Origin: Cymbidium sinense
Taxonomy: Eukaryota; Streptophyta; Magnoliopsida; Asparagales; Orchidaceae
Length of the DNA: 64,000 nucleotides
Assembly (NCBI GenBank): GCA_021442155.1
Contig: CM038216.1
Span: 85,408,945-85,472,944, forward strand
Reading direction: 5' to 3'
Made by a program: the position numbers and the translations under genes. The notes beneath the pieces were generated by a model. The model did not search any database. It was not told the DNA's origin and saw only the letters and a program-made list of their open reading frames with translations. This document shows, piece by piece, positions 38,201 to 47,700 of the stretch (position 1 is its first letter; each line of letters opens with the position of its first letter).

Positions 38201-39298
38201 TCACTTATGTCTTTCTTACTTTCATGTATGTATGTGAAATTTTGGATAAGGAATACCTTTTCTACTTAAGAAAAATCATGCATTTTAAACTTCTAAATTT
38301 TCTTAAATGGATTACTTAGCATGCATCATAAGTGTGTTAACTACTCTCATTTGTATGTATATATATGCTTAGGGTCCATCCATATGCATGTTATATATGT
38401 TGGTAAAGAAGTGAAGTAATATGTGTTATGTGAATTTTGATTCATTTTATGTAATCTTAAAATGCCTTTCTTTTTGAATAGGTTTGTTTAGAGTTTATCT
38501 AAACTTAGGATTAATCAAAATATTTCATTAAAACATTCACTTAAATGAAACTAAAATATGAACCTACTTTATAAAATTACTTAAGGTTAAGGAAGGAAAG
38601 AGAATTTCTCTTCTCTTTCCCTCTCTTCATAATTTAGTAATTAATTGTAGGATCCAATTAAACCAAATCAAAACATGAAATAAAATCAACCTAAAAAAAC
38701 TTAAACAACTTAAAGGAAACTCTCCTCTAAGTTGAACATGTTCTTCAAACTTAGAAAATTTAAACCTAAAGTCATAACTAAGCATACCACATAAGCCTTC
38801 AAAGCACACACATTAGCCTAAGTCACCACTTATAGCCTTAGGTTAGGTCGGTGCATGGTTTGATGTTTGTTTTGTTTTATGATATATATTTTAGACTGGA
38901 TGTTAGGGTCTATGCTTGTAGAATGAATGGTAGGACATTCTTAGTCTAACTATTCTTTTCTATTGGGATTGTGTGCGCTATCATAAATAAAAATATAAAT
39001 ACTTTTGCTTGTAGGTGCTTTATATGCCTCAAAGATAATCCAGCAGTGGACCTAGTCACCCATGTGTGTGGGATGATAAGTCCAATATATATGCTTGGGA
39101 TTTGTGTGGTGTGATTTAACTAACCTTTATTTTCGTGTTAGTTAGATTCTACTTTTCCTTTTCATGTAAAATTTGTATAAGTAGGATTTTGGAATGATTT
39201 GTTATGGGTATTAGGATGAGCATTGGTCATAAGATCTTATCATATGCACCATGTGAAGCCTTGGAACATCCACCTTCCAACCTTCCAAAGGAGGAACC

Positions 39299-39348
39299 AA
39301 AAGAAGAAAGAAGTAGAAGAAAGAAAAAAAGAAGAAAGAAGAGTAAAG
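39299..39348 (+). other. Purine tract, left arm
   Basis: Fifty bases, almost all A and G (GAAGAAAG-type with two T). Its mirror is a pyrimidine tract at 46,427-46,490. It could be simple repeat, a transcription-related tract or a site able to form triplex DNA; it does not adjoin an LTR boundary, so a polypurine primer role is not supported. Confidence 0.6.
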
Positions 39349-40960
39349 CTTGAAGACCCCCATAATAATGAATTCCTTTGCTTAAATTGTAATTTAATTC
39401 ATTTGTAATCTGGGTTGTATAAGGGTAGAGCTCGGCTACCCACATTTGATATTTTTGGGTTTGTGTGGTGGTGCCCGACCACAACGACCTTTTATTCTTT
39501 TTGTGATTAGCTTTATAAATTGATTGATGATTTATTTAGCTTTTGCATTAAGTGGCATAATTTTCCTAGTTTCTTCCTTGCTTTATGTATGTCCTAGATG
39601 TGGATTAGGATCTTTAGGGAAATATAATTTTTTACCCAACTTAACAACACAAATAAAAATTAAATAACTCATAACCTCACCTAAAGCTTATGTTTAAAAT
39701 CAAGATAAAAGAATTAGCAATCCCTTAGCTAGATGAGCATTTCCTTATAATATCATGCATAAATGCATCTTATTTCACTCTTGATTGAAGGGCTTCCACC
39801 TTTGCCAGAGAACCCGACTTGAGCTTTGAGGGTCGTGGTGGAAACTCACCTCCTCCCTTCTCACTGATTTTGTCTAATAATCTAATTTCTCATGCATTAA
39901 TCATAAAAATAATCCTATACCCTAAGTTAAAATAATTGTCCAAAAAATGAAATAAAATGAAATTTGAATTGCATTAGATTTATGTCATTTGAAGCATGTC
40001 CCTTTACATGATCTAGACTCTTTAGGGAGTGAGTTTAAAGACTTAGTCTCTTTCTAAATAATAATAGCCTAGTTATTTTGCATAAGCATAAAGGGTTGCC
40101 TACATATATTTAAAATCATAGGTGGAGTTAGTTGGCAGCCTCCCTCGGGTGCTTGTAAGTCCAAGATATCAGGTGGTTTGTCCTCTCTTGTGGAGGCAAA
40201 CTAGATACCCACTTTTTGTCTTATATTTAGGTTGTGCTTCTGGCCCTCGCCGAAGCTCTCTAGATTTAGGTTTTTAGGTTTCTTCTCCCCTTTATGGGCC
40301 ATAAGCATAATTCCTTACCTCTTAGGCATTTCCTTAATCTTGTGTTAATGAATCTTAAGTCCTAAATTTCTAATTGAAAAAATTCAACTCAAACAAACTA
40401 AATCAATTTCCAAAATGTAAATCCCAACAATAGGATAGTCTGAAATGCTCACTAAGTTTCATAGCATCATGGGCATCTCCTACTTATTTCCCATTTTGGC
40501 TTCGATAATAACTCCCTCTTTTGATCAATTCCATTTGATCTTGCAAACATAAAACTAATCGATTAATAGTCCTTTCCTATTGAAATATTCAAAGACAGTG
40601 ATCATTTACCTTAATCGAGAGTTTTCCTAAGGGATCCCATCCCTTAGGATGTAATTAACTATGATGGCTTTCCCCTATGGGGAACTTAGTGAAACCAGTT
40701 TAAAGTAAACCCTACTTTACTTTTTCATGTAAAGTAGGGGAAGAATCTCTAGTAAATATGTAGACCCATCATCCTTAGGAGTCCTTATTATGGTTATTAG
40801 GTCCATTAAAGGGTAGTGACTTATGTCTTTCGAGATAGTACACTATTTTCTTGATGATATACTCGATCACTTGACTAAGTACATCTACAAATGTGCATGG
40901 AATCCTAAAAATATGAATTTCTATAAGGTCTCCTCTTTCTTTTCTCCTCACAGATTTGAA

Positions 40961-40980
40961 AGGTGACTCCCCAATAGGAA
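40961..40980 (+). other. Degenerate primer-binding-site-like sequence (left)
   Basis: AGGTGACTCCCCAATAGGAA at the inner end of the left arm resembles the PBS TGGCGACTCCACTGGGGA at the inner end of the right arm, after homologous text CAGATTTGAA on both sides. The two sites face each other. The match to a tRNA is poor, so this copy would not prime. Confidence 0.5.
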
Positions 40981-40999
40981 TTTATTCTACCAACAACAG

Positions 41000-42484
41000 G
41001 CACAAATAATCTAGGCTAACCAGTGTTATCAATATCGTGCATTGAGAGGCACCAACCTCGCCTGTCATAGGATAATCAATCCGATGTGGACTGTACTCGC
41101 TAGATGAATGACACTGTATCATGGGTTAACAATCTTAGGATTTTCCACTATAACTGATGTAGTTGGACTATGATCTTCCATCTCTGCAATAACTGTCACC
41201 ATCTACACATCCTGTTGTACTGGTGAAGTTAGTAAATGGATGACCACAATGCTTCGGGGTCACCACTCCTTCTGCACCACCACTAGGGCAGAAGGTTGAG
41301 CAAGAGAGCTTGGCATTGCCACAATAGGTGGTATAGAAGGGGTAGGATGCCTTAGCCATAGCTGGATCACCAACGGGGTGCGGTTCTCCCTGGATATGGC
41401 CTTCATGGCCTTAGATGGAACTGAAGATGCTGTAACCTGGACTGGTTATCATAAATGAGGGGTAGAGCAGTAGGGTGGAGACACCACTAACTCTTTATGT
41501 ACAGGAGCTACCCTCCTGTGACTAGTCCCAGTAAGAAGGATGTCATCGGTATGGTCAGTGCAGGTAGCATGCTGAGTTGGAAAATCAATAAGCATCAAAG
41601 CTGCTGACTAGCAGTTGAACCTCTGTCTCTCCCTATTAGTGATGTATATTGTATTGTATGGGCCTCTCAGGCCCTCTCCAGATGGATATGCTTCCCCACA
41701 CTATAGGGGATGATGGATTGGAGATCAAATTGAGCTACAGACTTTGAGCGTCCATAAGCTCCGCCACCTGGCATAAGATAGATCAGAGGCTGGCATATGA
41801 CCACCTACTTCTTGTAACTGTTGGCTAATGCTACACCACTGGAGGAGGTGATGAGAGAATCTTTCTAACATCCTCTTTGTTTAACCCAGAGAGAGGATGG
41901 AATTGGTTTTCTATAACAAGTGGTGAAGTAACAACAAGGAGCTCATCCATAGCTGAATGGGATGCTACCTCTATCACCCTAGCCATCCTGGTGTGGTACC
42001 TCTTGATCATGCGATTCTTATTCCTATGTTGTGTCCAGGTAAGATGGGTGGAGTGAGAGCAAGACCCATACTAAAACGTAGGGGAGGCAAGCCCTAAGAC
42101 CATGGGAGCCTTACCCTAAGAGGGTATAGATGAGAGGGTGCTAGCCCTCACTAGGGTAGCATGGGAAACTCTGGGGCATATTGAAATTGGGGCTGGTACT
42201 ACTGGTGTCACAACTGAAGCTTGTGGGACTGCCATTGCTTTCCTCTTCATCAAGGAGATGTCAGAGACAGAGGGTAGATCAATCCTGATGACCTACTTCT
42301 GCAAGGTCACCATGGTCCGACTGACTGTAGTGAAGGGAGTGCCCTCACATGTAATCTTAGCTCCCTCGAATCCCCTACCAAAGTGGATCAGATGTGTATG
42401 GTCTAGTCGAGGGAAGTTGGCTTGGTCCAAAGCCAAATCCATACTATGGGGGAAGGTAAAAATGAACTTCTGTGAACCGGCCAT
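41000..42484 (-). pseudogene. First ORF of the LTR element, decayed, unknown product
   Basis: One frame can be followed on the minus strand from ATG at 42,484 for some 280 codons, broken by several stop codons. It begins MAGSQKFIFTFPHSMDLAL, continues NFPRLDHTHLIHFGRGFEG and KITCEGTPFTTVSRTMV, and after a first stop at 42,293 goes on VIRIDLPSVSDISLMKRKA and, further down, RMIKRYHTRMARVIEVASH and PLSGLNKEDVRKILSSPPP. No catalytic motif, zinc knuckle or membrane segment is visible. Its position, about 2.3 kb downstream of the PBS and after the hairpin leader, is that of a gag or of the extra first ORF found in some Tat/Ogre-type elements. I do not recognise the family. The coding text is cut at about 41,000 where the opposite arm begins. 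The plus-strand ORF at 42,138-42,548 is its antisense. Confidence 0.55.
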
Positions 42485-42639
42485 TTTAGATAAAAAAAGT
42501 AGAAGAAAACTGAACCTATCTATCGCCGATTGTAAGAATCTGCAATAGGAAATGAGTTTGTATTAGATTTCTATCTTTATGGATTTTTTTGAATTTTGAA
42601 TTTAAAAATTTGAACCCACATCCAACAACTTGGAAGTGT

Positions 42640-44530
42640 TAAGCAGGATTCAAATGGATTTGAGAAGATTAATTGAAAGATGAATTTTGAATATGAATCC
42701 AACTTTGGGTATGTTGAAATATGGATTTAAATATTTTAAGAAGGATGCTTCCATAGGTTCAAGTTTGTTTAACTTTAGAGTTTCTTTTTATTTGAGGACC
42801 CTTTCCTTTAACAAATTTGGGTATGTTAAAGTAAGGGTTAATTGATTTTGTTTTTGTTTGATTGATTTTGGAATTTCACTTACTTAGAAAATTTGGGTAT
42901 GCTAAGTGAAGTGTTTGAGAAAGTGGTTGTTTCTTTTTGTGAATTTTTATTTTGATTTTGGAAATTTGGAAGTCTCACTTAGCAAATTTAGGTATGCTAA
43001 GTGAAGAATCCAAGTGTGTTTGGTTTGATTTTTGAAAATAGGATTCTTTGCAAATTTAAGTATGCTAAGAAAACCCTAAGTGTTTCATTTGTTTATGGAT
43101 GTTTTGATTTTTGAAAAAGTAGGATCCTTAGCAAATTTAAGTATTCTAAGGAAATCTTAAGTGTTTCATTTTTTCTTTGATTTGATTGAAAGTGGAGACT
43201 TTACTTTAGCAGATTTGGTATGCTAAAGATGAAGTCCCACTTAGTTTTGTGAAATGAAAATTTCACTTAGCAAATTCGGTATGCTAAATGAAATTCCAAA
43301 AGATGTGTTCAAAATTTTTGATTTGTTTTGGTTTTGAAAATGGAAACTTCTCCATAGTAAATTTGGTATGCTAAGAAAAGAGGTTCCAAAGGTGCTTGAA
43401 GATTTATGGTTTTGATTTTGGAGACTTCACTTAGGAAATTTGGTATGCTAAGGATGAAGTTCCAAATATGTTTGAAAATTTTTTGATTTTGGGTTTGGAC
43501 TCTTCACTTAGCAAATTTGAATATGCTAAAATGAAGTTCCAAAGTTGTTTGAAAATTTTGATTTTGATTTGGAAACTTTACTTAATAAATTTGAGTATGC
43601 TAAGTGAAGTTTCAAAATGTGTGAAAGTTTTGATTTTGATTTGGAAACTTTACTTAGCAAATTTGAGCATGCTAAGTAAAGTTCCAAAACGTGTTTGAAA
43701 TTTTTTTTATTTTGAATTTGAAGATCCTAACAAATTTAAGTATGCTAAATGGAGTTCTAAAATGTGTTTGAAAATTTTGAATTTTAAATTTGGAGACTTC
43801 ACTTAGCAAATTTGAGTGTGCTAAATGAAGTTCCAAAATGTGTTTGAATTTTTAAAATATGATTATTAAGTCTCAATTTTTGAAAAGAGGACTTCCATTC
43901 AAAAAATTGGGGTATGTAGGAATGGAGGTCAATCTTATTTTTGTAAATGTGAAGATTTTTATTTTGTGTGTGATTATTATTTTTTGAAAGAGAGGAATTC
44001 CAACTTAATCATATGTGAGATATGTTTAAGTGGGATTTCCAAATGATATCATTTTTAATTAGGAATGAAATCTTTATTTAATAAATTTGAGTATATTAAA
44101 TGAAGATGTTCACATATGCTTTTGGAAAATTTAATTTTAATTTAAAATGAAACTCTCATTAAATAGGTGTGAGTGTATTGAATGGAAAGGTTCATGTGTT
44201 CTTTTGGAAAACTTTATGATTATGATTTTGATTTTAGTAAAGATGATTGTTCATTTTATTTTGAAAATGGAATCTTCAGCAAAGTGAATTGAAAGAAGAT
44301 GTTCATTTGTGCTTTTGGAAAAGATTGTTAGTTTTATTTTTGAAAATTCCTACATGTAACAATTATGGGAATTGTTAAATGAGGGCAATAAAATTTTGTG
44401 GAAAATATTTTATTAAGTGCATTTTTGAAAGAGTGCTTTTTCAAAAGCAAAGTTCTTATGGAAAATTTATTCTCTTTATTATTTTAGAATGAACCTTTCC
44501 TTATCATAAAAATTGATAAGGAGGAAGTCT
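42640..44530 (-). repeat. Leader array of about twenty tandem hairpins with conserved loop
   Basis: Units of about 65-95 bases each hold an inverted repeat around AAATTTGRGTA or AAATTTAAGTA. Clear examples: 42,799-42,837, 42,877-42,913, 42,973-43,007, 43,044-43,071, 43,125-43,152, 43,197-43,236, 43,260-43,294, 43,572-43,613, 43,642-43,686, 43,795-43,831, 43,890-43,930, 43,994-44,040, 44,070-44,107, 44,149-44,193 and 44,493-44,528. Stems are 7-17 bp. Between hairpins the text is TTTTGATTTTGATTTGGAAA-like. The array lies between the PBS (44,770) and the first ORF (42,484), that is, in the 5' leader of the element. A 76-codon ORF at 43,468-43,698 is repeat read as protein. Confidence 0.85.
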
Positions 44531-44575
44531 TTAAATATTTCTTTTATTTAGATCTTTTCATTTTTTACCCATTGG

Positions 44576-44674
44576 AGAACCCAACGGGGGTTTTAAGACG
44601 AACAAAGAGTGCGATCTTAAAACCCAAAGATGTTGGCTAACTTAACTTAAGGATGAAATGACCTAAGAGCCAAC
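44576..44674 (-). other. Three strong stem-loops near the PBS
   Basis: An 11-bp perfect stem GGGTTTTAAGA/TCTTAAAACCC (44,588-44,598 with 44,615-44,625) has a 16-base loop. GTTGGCT/AGCCAAC (44,632-44,638 with 44,668-44,674) encloses an inner CTTAAGG/CCTAAG pair. CCATTGG/CCAACGG lies just before them. Structured leaders near the PBS serve packaging or dimerisation in retroelements; here that role is inference. Confidence 0.65.
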
Positions 44675-44769
44675 AAAAAGAAAGAGAGTCTCAGATTCAT
44701 ACCAAAGTACAAACCCACTATCGATGCTTGAAGATAATGATCATTTATCAAAAATGGAGAGAGGATCCA

Positions 44770-44787
44770 TCCCCAGTGGAGTCGCCA
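44770..44787 (-). other. Primer-binding site, tRNA-Arg type
   Basis: On the minus strand TGGCGACTCCACTGGGGA follows the inner end of the right arm. It begins with TGG, as required to pair with a tRNA CCA end, and closely matches the complement of the 3' end of plant tRNA-Arg (ACG), the primer type known for Ogre/Tat elements. The likely LTR end is the CA at 44,799-44,798, which leaves a gap of about ten bases before the PBS, longer than usual. Confidence 0.72.
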
Positions 44788-44798
44788 GAAAAATCTAT

Positions 44799-47700
44799 GG
44801 TGAAAATTTTGCATATGACTACATTCAAATCTGTTAGTTAGAAGGAGAAGGCAAGAATATAAAATTTCATCTTTTTAGGATGCCACACAGATCCGCAAAT
44901 GTGCTTATTCAGGTGATCGAGTATGTCATCAAGGAATAGTGTACTATCTCGAAAGACAGAAGTCACTACCCTTTAATGGACCTAATCACCTCAATAAGGA
45001 CTCCTAAGGATGATGGGTCTGCATACGTACTAGAGATTCTTCCCCTACTTTACATTGAAATGTAAAGCAGGGTTTATTATAAATTGAGTTCGTTAAGTTC
45101 CCTACAGGGGCAAGCCCCCACAGTTAATTACATCCTAAGGGATGGGATCCCTTAGGAATACTCTTGATTATGGTAAATGATTGTTGTCTTCAAAGATTTC
45201 AATAGGAAAGGACTATCAATCGATTAGTTTATTTTTTGAAGATCAAATGGGATTGATCAAAGAAGGGGAGTTATTATTGAAGCCAAAAGAAAGATATGTA
45301 GGAGATTCCCACGATGCTAGGAAACCTAACGAGCATCTCAAACTATCCTATGGTTGGGCTTTACATTTTTGAAATTGATTTAATTTGTTTGAGTTGATTT
45401 TTTCATTAGAAATTTAGGACTTATGATTCCATAACACAAGATTATTGAGATGCCTAAGAGGCGAGGATTTAAACTTTTGGCCCACAAAGGGGAGAAGCAA
45501 CCTCAGAACCTAAATTTAGGGAGCTTTGGCGAGGGCCGAAAGCACAACCTAAATCTAAGGATAAAATGGGTATTTGGTTTGCCTCCGCAAGAGAGGACAA
45601 ACCACCCAACTGTTTAGACTAACAACTGCCTGGGGCTGGCCGCCAACTAACACCTCCTATGATTTTAAATTCATGTAGGTAAATCTTATGCTTATGCAAG
45701 ATAGCTAGGCTCTTATTTATTTAAAAAGAGACTTAGTTTTTAAAATTATTCCCTAAAGAGGCTAGATCATGTACGGACATGCTTCAAATGACCTAAATCT
45801 AATTAAATTGAAATTTTATTTTATTTTCAATTTTAAACAATTATTTTGACTCAGGCTAATAGGATTCATATGCCTAATGCATGAGAAATAAAGTTATTGG
45901 CCAAAATCAGCAAGAAGGGAGGAGGTGTGTTTCCACCATGGCTCTCAAAGGTCAAGCCAAGTTTCCCTGGCAAAGGTGGAAGCCCTCGAATCAATAGTGA
46001 AATAAGATGTTGTTGTGCATGATATTGTTAAAGAAATACTCATCCATCTAAGGGGTTGCTAATTCTTTTATCTTGATTTTAAATCTAAACTTTAGGTGAC
46101 GTTATGAATTCTTTATTTTTAATTTTGAGTTGTTAAGTTTGGTAAAAAATTTATTTTTTCCTAAAGAGCCTAATCCATATCCATACCATTCATAAAGAAA
46201 GGAAGAAATTAGAAAAAATATGCCACTTAATGCACAAGCCAAAAAAATTATTAATCAATTTATAAAGCTAATCGCAAAAAGTATAAGAGGCCATTGTGGT
46301 CGGGCACCACCGCACAAACTTGAAAAATAAATTGGGTAACCAAGCTCTACACTTATACAACCCGGATTACAAATGAATTAAATTACAATTAAGCAAGGAA
46401 TTCATTGGTATGGGGGTCTTCAAGCTTCATTTCTTCTTTCTTCTTTTCTTCTTTCTTGTTCTTCTTTCTTCTTTGGTTCCTTCTTCTGGTTGGTTGGAAG
46501 GTGGATGCTCCAAGGCTTCAGATGGTGCATAAGATAGGATCTTTTGACCAATGCTCATCCTAATCCCCATAACAATCATTCCAAAAATCTAATTGCACAA
46601 ATTTACATGAATAGGAAAATTGGAAATCTAACTAACACCTGCAAGATAGAGATTAGCTAAAATAAGCCACACAAATCCCAAGCATGTATATTGGACTTAT
46701 CACCCCACACATGGTTGACTAAGTCCACCTGGCCTATTGGATTATGCCTAGGGGTATAAGCACCTGCAAGCAAAAATAATTATATTTTTATTTATGATAG
46801 CACCCCATAAGCATAATCCCATGTAGAAAATAATGGTTAGACTAAGATTGTTCTACCATTCATTCTATGGGCATACACCCTAACATCCAGTCTAAAACAT
46901 ATATAAAAAATATCAAACCATGCACCGCCCTAACCTAAAGCAAGAAGTGGTAACTTAGGCTGATGTGTGTGCTTTGAAGGTTTGTGTGGTATGCTTAGCT
47001 ATGGCTTTAGGTTTAAATTTTCTAAGTATGAAAACATGTTCAACTTAGAGGAGGATTTCATTTAAGTTACTTAATTTCTTTGGGTTGATTTTATTTCATG
47101 TTTTGTTCAAGTTCAACTGAATCTTACAATTAATTACTAAGTTATAAGAGGGAAAGAGAAGAGAACTTCCTTTCCTTCCTAACTTTAGTAATTTCTAAAT
47201 TATATTCACATTTTAGTTTTGTTTAATGAATATTTTGATTAAGTGTTTTAATTAATCCTATGTTTAGATGAACTCTAAACAAACCTATTCAAAAAATAGG
47301 CGTTTTAAGACTAAATAAAATGAACCAAATTCATAAAACATACATCACTTCATTTCTTTCCCAACATGTATAACATGCATATTTATGAGTCTTAAGCATA
47401 TGAATACATACAAGTGAGAATATTTAACACACTTTATGATGCATGCTAAGTTATCCATTTAAGAAACTTTGGAAATTTAATATGCATGATTTTCTTTAAG
47501 TAGAAAAGGGTTTCTTATCCAATCTTCACATGCACACATGAAAGTAAGAAAGGAATAAGTGAGTATAACACCATTGTTGACCAGAGGTGTAAGGTACAAG
47601 ACCTACTTAGGGATACTTAAATCCTCGTAACTTTGGGGTTATCCAGACTAATATACCACTTTCCTTAAATACAAACATGTGTACAAAAGAAATAAATTGT

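Larger units (their letters stand above)
33000..40985 (+). repeat. Inner left arm of the inverted repeat; LTR-like, plus orientation
   Basis: The reverse complement lies at 44,799-52,320. Anchors: CTCATTTTTAGGATGAGCT at 33,000 against 52,315; the GCATTGGTC...CCTTGGAACATCC segment at 39,219 against 46,555 (5 differences in 69 bases by eye); the AGGGATCCCATCCCTTAGG segment at 40,632 against 45,150. The arm ends beside a PBS-like sequence at 40,961, as a 5' LTR would. No coding sequence is recognisable: 35,250-39,280 is AT-rich non-coding DNA with a GC-richer island at 36,350-36,500 (GATCGAACGGTCGAGGAT, a motif type frequent in plant LTRs). ORFs at 38,809-38,627 and 39,223-39,484 are non-conserved readings of repeat. 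Confidence 0.85.

Noticed and set aside
42138..42548. 136-codon plus-strand ORF, the longest in the window
   Set aside because: It overlaps the decayed minus-strand first ORF, lies antisense to it and shows no domain; the minus-strand frame begins at a sensible position after the leader.
42799..44528. microRNA precursors in the hairpin array
   Set aside because: Stems of 7-17 bp are too short for plant DCL1 processing; small RNA data could change this view.
40900..44900. Fold-back sequencing or assembly artefact as source of the palindrome
   Set aside because: The arms differ by substitutions and indels throughout and the left arm has a 10-kb segment of its own, which an artefact would not produce.
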